Below are positions 25,681-34,287 of a stretch of 50,024 bases of DNA, in pieces. The position numbers were made by a program, and so were the translations under genes. The stretch is taken from positions 1 to 50,024 of the forward strand of contig NZ_AWTR02000048.1 of assembly GCF_000469665.2 (NCBI RefSeq). Reading direction: 5' to 3'. The stretch's first letter is position 1; each line of letters begins with the position of its first letter. The stretch comes from Holospora obtusa F1 (GTDB lineage Bacteria > Pseudomonadota > Alphaproteobacteria > Holosporales > Holosporaceae). The notes beneath the pieces are model-generated. The model was not told where the DNA came from. It saw nothing but the letters and a program-made list of their open reading frames with translations, and searched no databases.

Positions 25681-25926
25681 TCAATATTTTTGGCAAGCTT
25701 CCAACTTATCCAGCAAATCCATATAGTCTTGCAACGCTGGGATCAGCGGGCTTTGTTTTGGTAATTCAGCGACTGACTGCTCGATCTGATGCCATTCTTC
25801 TTGGGTGTAACGGGGATAAGTTGGGCAGCTACTTTGGTTCTGCATCCCTACGCTTGCGCAGCCGCTCAAGAAGACCAGACTTACCCCGATCACGATAAGA
25901 TTTATTTTGTTCATCCAGTTTTTCAT
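25681..25926 (-). CDS. Outer-membrane spanin lipoprotein (Rz1-like)
   Basis: An 81-residue lipoprotein: hydrophobic LIVIGVSLVFLSGCASVG with lipobox LSGC, so the mature N-terminus is the Cys near residue 23. Its gene begins inside the preceding small membrane-protein gene in another frame, the classic Rz/Rz1 arrangement. Together they would fuse inner and outer membranes in the last lysis step. It is longer and less Pro-rich than lambda Rz1. This is the last gene of the prophage. Confidence 0.65.
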   Translation of the reverse strand: MKNWMNKINLIVIGVSLVFLSGCASVGMQNQSSCPTYPRYTQEEWHQIEQSVAELPKQSPLIPALQDYMDLLDKLEACQKY

Positions 25927-26059
25927 AAGATTCTTGAAGCTCTACGTTTTCCTCTGCTTGTTCACGTTTCAACCGTTCCTGGCCAAGCATATAAGCTAAA
26001 AAAGTTTGGCTGAATTCGCGAATAGCTGCAATCAGTGCGGATAGCCAAAGCGGTATCAT
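25829..26059 (-). CDS. Inner-membrane spanin candidate (Rz-like)
   Basis: A 76-residue protein with one N-terminal hydrophobic helix (IPLWLSALIAAIREFSQTFLAYML) and a charged, helical, coiled-coil-like remainder (RLKREQAEENVELQESYEKL). Position after the holin gene and the 98-base overlap with the lipoprotein gene support an i-spanin role. It is shorter than most Rz proteins, so the call rests on topology and context. Confidence 0.5.
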   Translation of the reverse strand: MIPLWLSALIAAIREFSQTFLAYMLGQERLKREQAEENVELQESYEKLDEQNKSYRDRGKSGLLERLRKRRDAEPK

Positions 26060-26062
26060 CGC

Positions 26063-26254
26063 TCAAGACTCCTGATCAATTTTGGCCTGCGTGTTTTTAT
26101 TCATCACGCGCCCAACCACATAGGTAATGACCATGGCTGCAATACTGGCTACGGATGCTTCGTTGAGGTTCAATCCCAGCTCTGCTGTTCCTGCAACAAT
26201 GATAGTACCAAGAAGTGTTGCCCAAAATTCGGTGGTTTTAATGCCTGCTTTCAT
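26063..26254 (-). CDS. Phage holin candidate
   Basis: A 63-residue protein with two hydrophobic helices (EFWATLLGTIIVAGTAELG and SVASIAAMVITYVVGRVM) and a charged tail, the topology of a class II-type holin. It lies between the muramidase and spanin genes, where a holin belongs. It would permeabilise the inner membrane to release the endolysin, which has no visible signal peptide. Confidence 0.65.
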   Translation of the reverse strand: MKAGIKTTEFWATLLGTIIVAGTAELGLNLNEASVASIAAMVITYVVGRVMNKNTQAKIDQES

Positions 26255-26274
26255 ATTATGTCTCCTGTTTAAGT

Positions 26275-26755
26275 TTATGCATAAGCTCGTTTCAACCAGC
26301 CCTTAAGAAATTTAGCTTTTCTAGGTTGAGTGGCTGCGAGTGTTCGGTAATATCCGGCGGCTTCTGATTTTAAGGCTGCAAGCAAATCCGTCAGATCAGC
26401 TTTGTTAATGGCAGTTAAAGTGATTAGGCCTAACACACCATCTTCGGCGATATTTTGTCCGGTGGATTTTAACGCACGTTGTATCAATCGATGCGCCCAG
26501 TTTGATCCCATATTTCGCCAGATCGAAAAACTTAGTCGCAAGGTTCACGTCCTTGATATCTTTGTAAAGCTGAGTATCCCAGAAATCGCGTTTGTAAATG
26601 TTTTTTGCTTGCTCGACTGTCAAAGCATCTACATCAACATGAGGATAACTGCGTTTTGAAATCCCAAATTTGGTTTCGCCACCATCATCATCGGGATCAT
26701 CGCTGTATCCGCCTTCATGAGCTAATAAAGCTAACGGCATGTTCAAAGCGCTCAT
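26275..26755 (-). pseudogene. Phage N-acetylmuramidase (GH108), frameshifted
   Basis: The first frame (26755-26405) carries the GH108 catalytic motif ALLAHEGGYSDDPDDDGGETK, with the general-acid Glu in HEGG, then LTVEQAKNIYKRDFW. The second frame (to 26275) carries the peptidoglycan-binding part (NMGSNWAHRLIQRALKSTGQ, then DGVLGLITLTAIN). They join near 26513-26515, where removing one A from AAA gives the family-like FFDLANMGSNWAH. The active-site part survives, but the C-terminal half is out of frame. The gene start overlaps the gpD gene by 41 bases. Confidence 0.75.
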
Positions 26756-27785
26756 CGCTCAAAGTTTTAGGTTTATTTGACATGGTTGAGTATTGTCTCC
26801 AATTCGTTGATTTCTTCATGAATGCACGTGAAGCATCGATAGCGGTGCGATAACCGCTACTATCTAACGTGTGCTCTGCACGTGTTATTATCCAGTCGCT
26901 TGGAATCCCTGGCCGAAATCCTGATAAATATATTTTGGATTCGGCTACTAACTCCGGAAGACCAGCAAGGGGTATATTCAGAGTTTGTGTCCCACGTGTC
27001 AGCCTTTCGAGTTTTGCTTCTGCTGCTGCCTTGGCTAATCCTGAATTGGGATAGACGCCGCGCATGGTATGAACGGGATCGCCATCACCGGCTTTTTCTT
27101 CTATGGGCTCAGCTTTATTGGGATTATGCCAATAGGAAGCGACTGAGTTATGTTGATCGCGCTCAGCAAAAGTCACACGCCAACTTGAAATTTCATCAAG
27201 GCTTAAGGTGCCACCACCAATTAATTGTCCTGTGAAGGACTTAGCTTTACCTTTTGGTACGAATAACAAAAATCCATTGGCGGGTTTGGCAATAGCGCCA
27301 TGCAGTTGAGCTAAGCGAGTAAGTAAATGCATATCGCTTTCTGCCGTTTGATCAATATGTGGCAGTTTTATGCTAGAAAATTGTGATGCAACACGCGGTT
27401 GATAACCATGTTTAGAAGCAATGGCATTAACCAAGTCACCGATTGTTTTTTGATGCCATTCATCAATTTTTTGGGACTTAAGTGATGCTTTCAGATCGGC
27501 AGCATGCCCTTTGATTTTCATCGTTTGAGGAGAGCCCTCAAGCGTGATTTCATCAACGATATAAAGACCCATGGAAACCAGACCGGCTTCTTGATAGCCA
27601 ATGGACACTTGAAGTTTTGCGCCCGTTCTTGGTAATTCAAGCAAAGAATCACGATCATCTAGGCAAACTTCGACAGTGTCACTGGTAATACCAGCCTCAT
27701 CGGTGATTCGAATAGAAACAAGGCGATTCCTAATTAACCCCGTAATCATTTGTCCTTCTACCAAAAGATTAAAATCTGGCGTCAT
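26715..27785 (-). CDS. Tail protein gpD (late control D)
   Basis: A 356-residue protein of the P2 gpD/late-control family, related to the baseplate hub gp27 fold. Typical features are IRITDEAGITSDTVEVCLDD near the start and TIGDLVNAIASKHGYQPRVA around residues 130-150. It forms the hub on which the spike sits. The final approximately 40 residues overlap the muramidase gene and look unlike the family, so the last part may be altered. Confidence 0.85.
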   Translation of the reverse strand: MTPDFNLLVEGQMITGLIRNRLVSIRITDEAGITSDTVEVCLDDRDSLLELPRTGAKLQVSIGYQEAGLVSMGLYIVDEITLEGSPQTMKIKGHAADLKASLKSQKIDEWHQKTIGDLVNAIASKHGYQPRVASQFSSIKLPHIDQTAESDMHLLTRLAQLHGAIAKPANGFLLFVPKGKAKSFTGQLIGGGTLSLDEISSWRVTFAERDQHNSVASYWHNPNKAEPIEEKAGDGDPVHTMRGVYPNSGLAKAAAEAKLERLTRGTQTLNIPLAGLPELVAESKIYLSGFRPGIPSDWIITRAEHTLDSSGYRTAIDASRAFMKKSTNWRQYSTMSNKPKTLSDERFEHAVSFISS

Positions 27786-27786
27786 C

Positions 27787-27996
27787 TTAATCCCATAATT
27801 TAATCGTTGGTTTTTTCGCAGATTTTTGGATTTCAGGCAGATTAATCAAAAGACCCGCTGGTAGAAAGCTGCCCCATTCAGCAAGTTCTGGATTGGCCGT
27901 TAAAACAATTTCAACAGCACCTGATTGAAAACCATAATGCTTCCAGCAGATCCAATCGAGCATATCGTTTTCTTTGGTGCGGTAGCGTGTCATCAT
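27787..27996 (-). CDS. Tail protein gpX (LysM-like)
   Basis: A 69-residue protein of the P2 gpX family (RYRTKENDMLDWICWKHYG, then NPELAEWGSFLPAGLLINLP), a LysM-like fold that connects hub and tail parts. It lies exactly between gpU and gpD, as in P2, overlapping gpU by 4 bases. Confidence 0.85.
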   Translation of the reverse strand: MMTRYRTKENDMLDWICWKHYGFQSGAVEIVLTANPELAEWGSFLPAGLLINLPEIQKSAKKPTIKLWD

Positions 27997-28373
27997 TCTT
28001 CACCATATCGTTCAAGACTCAATCTAAATTCAATTTTTCGAGGAGCGCCGTCCGCTAAAAACGTATTTTGTGATTCTTCAATTTGAGTAATGACAAAACG
28101 ACCCAGAACATTTCCTTGGCCATTAATTAACATGAGGGGTTCTTGTCTTTGAGCAGAATCACGCATGGCATTGATTTGTCCTAAGCCTCCCCGAAAATGC
28201 GGGTAAATCACACCGTCTAAATCAATATGGTCACAGCCTGGTCCAATCGCTTGAAGCAAAGGTTCTTTGCCAATCCGCTCAATAGAAGGCCAACGATATT
28301 CGCTGCTGCGCTTTAAACTTTGATAGGCACTGGTGTTTAATGAGAATCGGTAAGGTCCAAGGGCAAGCATCAT
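27993..28373 (-). CDS. Tail protein gpU
   Basis: A 126-residue protein of the P2 gpU family: MMLALGPYRFSLNTSAYQSL, then RWPSIERIGKEPLLQAIGPG and the typical C-terminus PRKIEFRLSLERYGEE. It takes part in tail assembly. The gene overlaps the tape-measure gene end by 4 bases. Confidence 0.85.
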   Translation of the reverse strand: MMLALGPYRFSLNTSAYQSLKRSSEYRWPSIERIGKEPLLQAIGPGCDHIDLDGVIYPHFRGGLGQINAMRDSAQRQEPLMLINGQGNVLGRFVITQIEESQNTFLADGAPRKIEFRLSLERYGEE

Positions 28374-30672
28374 GGTAATGCCCCCACAGGATCATATAGG
28401 GCCCCGCGTGATTTCGCCTTAAGACGACGCATGACTTCATCTGCGACTTCTTTTGAGTTTTGATTGGGTGAAGCTTGAACATTGATATTAAAACTATTGT
28501 TTTGGGTGTTATTTTGAGCGGTTTTTTGTGCAAGTGGTAAGGGTTGTTTAAGCGCATCACTGACTGGTTGCATAGCAGGAACGGGGATCTCTGGTACTTC
28601 TTTTTACCCCACATTTTCTCCCAAAAACCACCCCCCGCTTTAAACGGCTTTTTGATTTTCTCCCAAAATCTATTGAGCCAATTGCCAAATGCTTCCCATA
28701 CAGGCTTAATAGGTTCCCAAATGGTTATGAAGAAGCTTTTGACACTCTCCCAGTTGGTAACCACCAATGTTGCAGCAATGGCTATTCCGCCGACAATAGC
28801 ACCAACAGGGTTACTCATCATGGCAACCGTTAAAGCACGAAAGCCTGCAATCACTGCTGGAAAGACCCTAGAAGCTAAGGCCATGAACGAGGCACCAAGG
28901 GCTTGAAGGGCGCCACCAAAAGCAAGTGCCCCCATGCGTACTGCGGTAATCAGCAAAGCGCTATTCACACCAATAAAGCCAGCTTTAACAAGCGTAATGG
29001 TAATTAAAAGAGCACGCCAAGCTGTCGCAAGTGCAAGCGCACCCCCTTGAATAAAGGTCCAAGCATAACCAATTGCAATAGCCGCTATTTTCCCGCCAAT
29101 CAGAGCAGCTGTTACCCCCATAATTAATTTGGTTAAAATGGGATGCGCTTCGGCAAAGCCTGCCATTTGAGTGGTTGCAGTGCGTAGCACCTTGACCAGG
29201 GCATTAAGAGGCGGTAAAAGTGCTGAGCCCAAATCCATTCCGACTTCTGCAAGCCCATTTTTAAGAAGCTGTAAATTATTAGCTGTGGTATTGGCACGAT
29301 TGGCAAATTCTCGCTGCATAGAGCCTGCGAACTTGGTCTCATCGTTAATCATGCTTACGGCTTTTTTGTATTCATTTAAACTGCCTACTAGCAATGCCAC
29401 ATCATCTTGATATTCCATTCCAAAAAGATCAAACAAAATGCCTGAGCGTGTTTGCTTGTCCATTTTTTCCATAGCTTCAAGAAATTTAATCAGGGCGCCT
29501 TGTGCATCTTGGCCGATATCCTTTTCAAGTTGTTTGGCGCTTATCCCCATTTGGCGCAAAGCTTCTTGGAATTTTTTCCCTTGCTTGCCAGCTGTTTGAA
29601 GTTTACTGAGCATTGCATTAATGGCGGTTCCTGCTTTTTCAGGGGCTTTACCAAGACTGATGAAAGAGCCTGCCAGTGCACTGGCTTGTACAGGGGTTAA
29701 TCCAAATTGCCGCGCTATACCACCAATACGGTTAAGTGCTGGCACCATATCTTTTGCTTTCGCGGCTGTATTATCGGATAAATGGTTAATAGCGTCGCCA
29801 AGTTTGCTCATCTCAGTGATAGGGATTTGATAAACGTTAGCAAGCTTTGCCATGGCATCACCGGCTTCTTCTGCTGACATATCAAAAGCAGTAGCCATCT
29901 TCGCGACAACATTAGTGAAGGCCGCTAAATCTTTAGCAGCGATACCCAGTTGCCCACCGCTTGCAGCAATCTGTGTAAGTCCAGAAGCCGATAACGGGAT
30001 CTCCCGTGACATGATTTTTAGGGTTTCACCTAATTTTTGAAGGCCATCTGGAGTATCGAAATTTACAACTTTACGCACATCGGCCATGGCGCTTTCAAAA
30101 TCGATTGCAGCTTTAATTGGTGCCCCAAGAGCAGCTCCAAGTGCAACTGCATCGAACAACTGACCACGCAAATTAGCACGCTGAGCTAATACGCCTTGAC
30201 GTTTCTGCATAATCCGATCAAGGGCAACATAATGACCTTTAAGTTTTTGCAGTGATGCGCCTAATTTTGTTTGCTGAGAAATGAGATTCTGAATATCTTG
30301 GCCGGATTTTCGAATTTCATTATCAAGATTATGAAGAGCTTCACGTTTTTGAAGATATGCGGTTTTAGCCTTAAGCGCTGCTGTTTTAGAGCGTTCGAAT
30401 TCTGTGACCAAGGCTTTGCTTGGATTGGCGGTGGCTGCCATCTGCATGGCAAGAGATTTAACTTGTTTTTCGGCGTCCAGCCAGCCACGCTTAGCAAGCA
30501 AAGTATCTCGATGAAGCTGTTGAAATTTTCCGACTGTTTTGCCTGAGGCGTCGAGTTGTTTAATTGCTTGACCAAGACGTCCTAATTGGCTGATGCCAGA
30601 GGACATGGTTGCGCTAAAATTGCCTTTAAGTGCAGCGCCAATGACAACGGATAAAGTATGAACGGCTGTCAT
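28370..30672 (-). CDS. Tail tape-measure protein gpT (one frameshift near the 3' end)
   Basis: About 767 residues when repaired. The N-terminal 180 residues are coiled-coil-rich. The TMP core with AIDFESAMADVRKVVNFDTP and PLSASGLTQIAASGGQLGIA is typical of TP901-type tape measures. Residues about 510-660 are hydrophobic. Near 28601-28605 the frame is lost in an A5 run: one more A restores GKKEVPEIPVPAMQPVSDAL and a normal tail to 28370, whereas the unrepaired frame runs into nonsense to 28279. Length of this protein sets tail length. Confidence 0.8.
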
Positions 30673-30812
30673 ATTTTCTGTAACTCCCTCGCACTATTGA
30701 TCCATAAAACAAACTCCTCTATATCCATCTCTAACCATTCACTAATTCCGCCCTTTGCAAAAGCAGCCAGAGATAAAACACTAGCTCTTAAGTCTTCAGG
30801 TCGGATGGTAGC
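30669..30812 (-). CDS. gpE' extension made by programmed -1 frameshift
   Basis: This frame has no start codon of its own. After a -1 slip at T_TTT_TTG it continues the chaperone as FFATIRPEDLRASVLSLAAF, then KGGISEWLEMDIEEFVLWIN, and stops at 30669, overlapping the tape-measure start (ATGA). The EWLEMDIEEF segment is the GpE-type signature. The same slippery heptamer is known at the E/E' junction of phage P2. Confidence 0.85.
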   Translation of the reverse strand, partial: ATIRPEDLRASVLSLAAFAKGGISEWLEMDIEEFVLWINSARELQKI

Positions 30813-31045
30813 AAAAAACCTTGCAATGCCTCTTGGATCTTGGCGTAATCAGCGAGATCTAATTCTTCCACAGCATCTTTTGGAATATCTGCAAGATTGG
30901 CAATGAGTGCTACTTCCTTTTCAGCATCACTATTACCACTGCGTTCAACTGCTAAGCGATCTCGGACCTTTGGACGTCTTAAAGTCAGCTCAGAAATGCT
31001 TACCCCGTCAATTTTAATTGGTTCAATAAGTTTAATTTTGTGCAT
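30788..31045 (-). CDS. Tail assembly chaperone gpE (zero-frame product)
   Basis: An 85-residue protein of the Phage_TAC/gpE family (IKIDGVSISELTLRRPKVRD, then DIPKDAVEELDLADYAKIQE). It ends LQGFLLPSDLKT and stop. Just before the end, at 30818-30812, lies the heptamer T_TTT_TTG in the reading frame needed for a -1 slip, which yields the extended E' product. The two products together assist tail-tube assembly around the tape measure, encoded immediately downstream. Confidence 0.85.
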   Translation of the reverse strand: MHKIKLIEPIKIDGVSISELTLRRPKVRDRLAVERSGNSDAEKEVALIANLADIPKDAVEELDLADYAKIQEALQGFLLPSDLKT

Positions 31046-31046
31046 A

Positions 31047-31547
31047 TTAAATCCCTAAAGCAGTTCGAAGTGATGACATTTGATCGACACCATTGATTTT
31101 GCGCACCATATTTTCAGCATCAATTTCAATGAATTCACGGCGATCAATGGTCAGTTTGTAATAGCGAATGGATACGGTACATTTGAGAGTCGCTTTATCT
31201 GCTGGTTTCCAATTGCCTGGGTCCAGTTCCTTAAATTGGCCACGTAAATTCACCACAACAGCTTCAGCGTCACCGCTGCCCTGTAAGCCGCCACGTAGTG
31301 TGAGCGAAACAGCATTGCCATCTACCAACCCAAATAGCCTAAATAATTCGGGGTCATATTCAGAAAATGTGAGCTCTGCTTCTAATTTCTCCATGCCCAT
31401 ATCAATGGCAACGGGAATATCCATGCCACCCGCACGGTGCTCTTCGGTTTTAATGGAAAGCTTGGGCAGACTGATTTCATCAATACGTCCGGCATAACCA
31501 CGACCATCAACAAAGGCGTTAAAGTTTTTAAGTATTTTTGGCAACAT
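31047..31547 (-). CDS. Major tail tube protein gpFII
   Basis: A 166-residue protein of the P2 FII family (MLPKILKNFNAFVDGRGYAG at the start, then EEHRAGGMDIPVAIDMGMEK). It forms the inner tube of the contractile tail. The gene directly follows the sheath gene with a one-base stop/start overlap and precedes the chaperone gene, the standard order. Confidence 0.9.
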   Translation of the reverse strand: MLPKILKNFNAFVDGRGYAGRIDEISLPKLSIKTEEHRAGGMDIPVAIDMGMEKLEAELTFSEYDPELFRLFGLVDGNAVSLTLRGGLQGSGDAEAVVVNLRGQFKELDPGNWKPADKATLKCTVSIRYYKLTIDRREFIEIDAENMVRKINGVDQMSSLRTALGI

Positions 31548-32716
31548 CAGATCAGCTCCTTGATATAATCGTTAATCAAATGGGAACGGAACACGATCCG
31601 CTCTGCTGGATAAGGCGGTGTAAAATCAAAGTCGAAATAGACTTTACCTTGCGCAATATTAGCCGGAGTATTGAGTTCTGGATCGGGATAGCATTGCCCA
31701 CCTAAAATAGCGCCAAGAGCCTTGAGATGCGCCAAATAAGCATTGACGCTTTCAACCACATCATCCAAATAGGTACGAGTGATGTTGCGATCCACAGCCC
31801 ACATATGAGCGCGCAGCAAACTATCATTAATTAAATCAGCGGTTCTGCGTACCGATAAAAACGCCCACTTTGGATCACTGGAGCAACTTCTGTTTCCCCA
31901 AAGACGGTAACCTTCTTGGCGAATAATGGTAGTAACTTCGTTTTCGTTTAAAAAATTAGCCCGGCAATTGGCATCACCTAAAGTAAAATCAACAGGTCTG
32001 GCTGTGCCTACAATTCCGTATATTTCTTGATTGGAAGGTGACCACCAAAAACCATTCTCATTGTCACTACGCGCAATAAGTCCTGCAATATAAGGGCTGG
32101 GCGGTACAACCTGTTCGCTGTCTATAAAAATCTTGACCCAAGGATCGACCACATAAACACGCGCATTGCCAAAGTCATTTCGCCACGTAATGGCTTCTTG
32201 ATCATTAGTATTAGGGCCGTCGGCTATAATGACGGCACGTAATCTGTCTGCGATAACCAGCATGCTACTAATAACTGGATTAGCTTGATTATTGGGTCTT
32301 TGATGGGTAAAGCCAGCCGCAATCAGAACACGAGGAGCGGCATGGACAATGCTTTCCGCACTTAAAAATGCTTGAACGCCTTTGTAATCGCCTGTTTGTG
32401 AATCAACGCCTCCAATGATATTGGCAATCGTTTCTGCTTCATCTTCGCCCGCTTCTACGCGGACGACAATAACCATTGCGCCAATTTGATCGAAAATGCC
32501 ATTAATCGCCATTGGCAATGTGCCTGTAGTACCGAGTTTGGCGGCTTCTCTGCGTGAACCCACAATCAATACAGGCTTATTCAATGGGAAAACAGTATTA
32601 TCAGCATCAGGGGCTGTGCCAATTAACCCAATAATTGAGGATTTTGTGGTTCGAATGGTGCGCGGTCCACTGGTAATTTCAGAAACTTCAACACCATGTA
32701 AAAATTGTTCGGCCAT
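31547..32716 (-). CDS. Tail sheath protein gpFI
   Basis: A 389-residue sheath protein: FLHGVEVSEITSGPRTIRTT at the start, SSIIGLIGTAPDADNTVFPL, and a C-terminal FDFDFTPPYPAERIVFRSHL. All parts of the family are present without interruption, so a contractile tail is encoded. RRTADLINDSLLRAHMWAVD lies in the conserved C-terminal half. Confidence 0.9.
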   Translation of the reverse strand: MAEQFLHGVEVSEITSGPRTIRTTKSSIIGLIGTAPDADNTVFPLNKPVLIVGSRREAAKLGTTGTLPMAINGIFDQIGAMVIVVRVEAGEDEAETIANIIGGVDSQTGDYKGVQAFLSAESIVHAAPRVLIAAGFTHQRPNNQANPVISSMLVIADRLRAVIIADGPNTNDQEAITWRNDFGNARVYVVDPWVKIFIDSEQVVPPSPYIAGLIARSDNENGFWWSPSNQEIYGIVGTARPVDFTLGDANCRANFLNENEVTTIIRQEGYRLWGNRSCSSDPKWAFLSVRRTADLINDSLLRAHMWAVDRNITRTYLDDVVESVNAYLAHLKALGAILGGQCYPDPELNTPANIAQGKVYFDFDFTPPYPAERIVFRSHLINDYIKELI

Positions 32717-32727
32717 AAAATTCCTCC

Positions 32728-33246
32728 TTATAATTTGCCTAAACTGGTTTGGACATCCTGTTCAAAGGCATCCATAAAGATTTTGAGTTCTTCAAGAGTG
32801 GTGCATGCTGCAATTTTTCTTTGAGCAAGATCTTCAATATTTTCACATTTTGCAATCGCACGATCGGCTTTACGCGCTTTAGTGAGAATCGTTTGTGCCA
32901 TCTCAATAACCGTAATCGATCTGATTTCTGCTAAAGGAGCAATAAGCTCAACATCTTTTTCATCAGGTGTTTGATTGTTTTTTGAGGAAGCGACTATGCT
33001 TTTAGCTGTTTTTTCCTGAACATCATAAGAACGAGATTTTTCAGAAGAATAACCAACATAGACTCGACGATGATTGTTTAAAACAAATTTGATTGTTTCA
33101 AGGGCTGCCACTTTTGCATTCTTTAAAAGATCGGTATCAATCTCAGAGGCGGCAAGTTCAGAAATAATGCCATCATCAGCAACTTTGTAGCGTTTTTGCC
33201 AATCAAAATCAGTTGGAGCTTTTTGCCATCCCGCACCCTCTGGTTT
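32728..33246 (-). CDS. Tail fibre C-terminal segment (reached by frame change)
   Basis: This frame continues the fibre with KPEGAGWQKAPTDFDWQKRY, then LAASEIDTDLLKNAKVAALE and a mostly helical remainder to 32728. An internal ATG-like start at 33111 exists, but the upstream part of the frame reads as sensible protein back to the A6 run at 33249-33244. It is therefore best read as the 3' part of the preceding gene, joined by -1 slippage or restored by one base. No family is recognised; a fibre-end or assembly role is inferred from position. Confidence 0.5.
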   Translation of the reverse strand, partial: KPEGAGWQKAPTDFDWQKRYKVADDGIISELAASEIDTDLLKNAKVAALETIKFVLNNHRRVYVGYSSEKSRSYDVQEKTAKSIVASSKNNQTPDEKDVELIAPLAEIRSITVIEMAQTILTKARKADRAIAKCENIEDLAQRKIAACTTLEELKIFMDAFEQDVQTSLGKL

Positions 33247-33854
33247 TTTAGAAACTGGGTGTAGTAGTTGTAGTATGTTGTGTAGTAGTAAGCTGAGCTG
33301 TAGAGCAAAATTGCTACAGTTTTTCCGGCCGGAATAAGCACGTTAGCAGATGATGCAATATTACTGGTACTGGCGGCATAGTTATAAATGTTAGTCCAGG
33401 TGACACCAGTGATGCTTGATTTATTAGCATTAGTATTATTGGGTGTACATACAAAAACTCCCAAACCTTCGTAACCTGACGACCAATAGGAGGAGCCCCC
33501 GCAGTAAAAAGTACGTGTGATATCCGCATTTGTCGTGTTCTTTACAAAAATGACTCCTAAGGCTGCATAAGGATAATTGTATTCGTTCGTTGATACGGTG
33601 TACTTTACGTACATCTCTTTATGAATAAACATGCCGTTATTGCCTTGCAAAAAATAGATCTGTGGTGGCCTATAAAAACCGGAATAATTGGTGCTTTGTG
33701 GGTGGGCACCCGCAAGCAATTGCAGCATATAGTCAGCATTTGTTGTGTTGTTGTACCAAACACCAAGCTGCGTTGTTAAATCACCATATCCCCAGTAATC
33801 GTTTTGACGGCTTAATACGCCAAACAAAAAGGGTAATGCCCCAGGTTCAACCAT
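33123..33854 (-). CDS. Tail fibre distal domain
   Basis: The ATG at 33854 overlaps the stop of the upstream fibre gene (ATGGTTGA), giving MVEPGALPFLFGVLSRQNDY. The protein is unusually rich in Tyr, Asn and Thr (NNTTNADYM, YYYTTYYNYYTQ), as expected for a beta-structured receptor-binding tip. At 33249-33243 the frame meets A_AAA_AAC; beyond it this frame runs into unlikely sequence ending at 33123. It may be a separate protein coupled to the shaft, or one fibre gene broken into parts. Confidence 0.55.
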   Translation of the reverse strand: MVEPGALPFLFGVLSRQNDYWGYGDLTTQLGVWYNNTTNADYMLQLLAGAHPQSTNYSGFYRPPQIYFLQGNNGMFIHKEMYVKYTVSTNEYNYPYAALGVIFVKNTTNADITRTFYCGGSSYWSSGYEGLGVFVCTPNNTNANKSSITGVTWTNIYNYAASTSNIASSANVLIPAGKTVAILLYSSAYYYTTYYNYYTQFLKNQRVRDGKKLQLILIGKNATKLLMMALFLNLPPLRLIPIF

Positions 33855-34287
33855 ATATAGAAGCAAAATTACTGACGAGCCCAGTCAAAGCTTGCAGCTG
33901 GGTCTGGGCGGTGCTATCAATGGCAGAAATATTCGTATCTTTTCTTGTATCCAAAAGCGATAAATTGGTCGTTGTTGCCGTTTGTAACGCAGTCAACGAA
34001 GTGGTTTTTGTCGTATTGATCGCATCAATAGATGTCGTTTTAGCGCTATCAATGGCTGATAAAGATGTTGTTTTTGCGGTATTGAGACTGGCTAAGTGTG
34101 CTGTAGCAGCATCCAGCAATTCCTGCAGCTTTTCATCAGACATATTGACGATGTCATAAACCGTGCTATGGCCGGCAATGGATTCCAAGGCTTTTGCAAG
34201 ATAAGCCAGTTGATCAGCCGGCGCATTGATCGATAAATCTTTAAGGCGCTGATGTAACGCATAAACGGCTTCTTTAGCGATTGTCAT
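33847..34287 (-). CDS. Tail fibre shaft protein with six 11-residue repeats
   Basis: A 146-residue protein. Residues 68-133 are six consecutive 11-residue units (LNTAKTTSLSA, IDSAKTTSIDA, INTTKTTSLTA, LQTATTTNLSL, LDTRKDTNISA, IDSTAQTQLQA), a hendecad pattern that suits a coiled-coil shaft. Residues 1-66 are helical and probably attach to the baseplate. It ends where the distal domain gene begins. Adjacent small and DUF4815 tail genes support a fibre role. Confidence 0.65.
   Translation of the reverse strand: MTIAKEAVYALHQRLKDLSINAPADQLAYLAKALESIAGHSTVYDIVNMSDEKLQELLDAATAHLASLNTAKTTSLSAIDSAKTTSIDAINTTKTTSLTALQTATTTNLSLLDTRKDTNISAIDSTAQTQLQALTGLVSNFASIYG

Noticed and set aside
28279-28600. 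Long continuation of the tape-measure frame to 28279
   Set aside because: After the A5 run the sequence is unlike the protein and overlaps gpU; the other frame gives a natural C-terminus ending at 28370.
32728-33111. Separate 127-residue gene starting at 33111
   Set aside because: The frame extends upstream as sensible protein to the A6 run, so it is better seen as the 3' part of the fibre gene.
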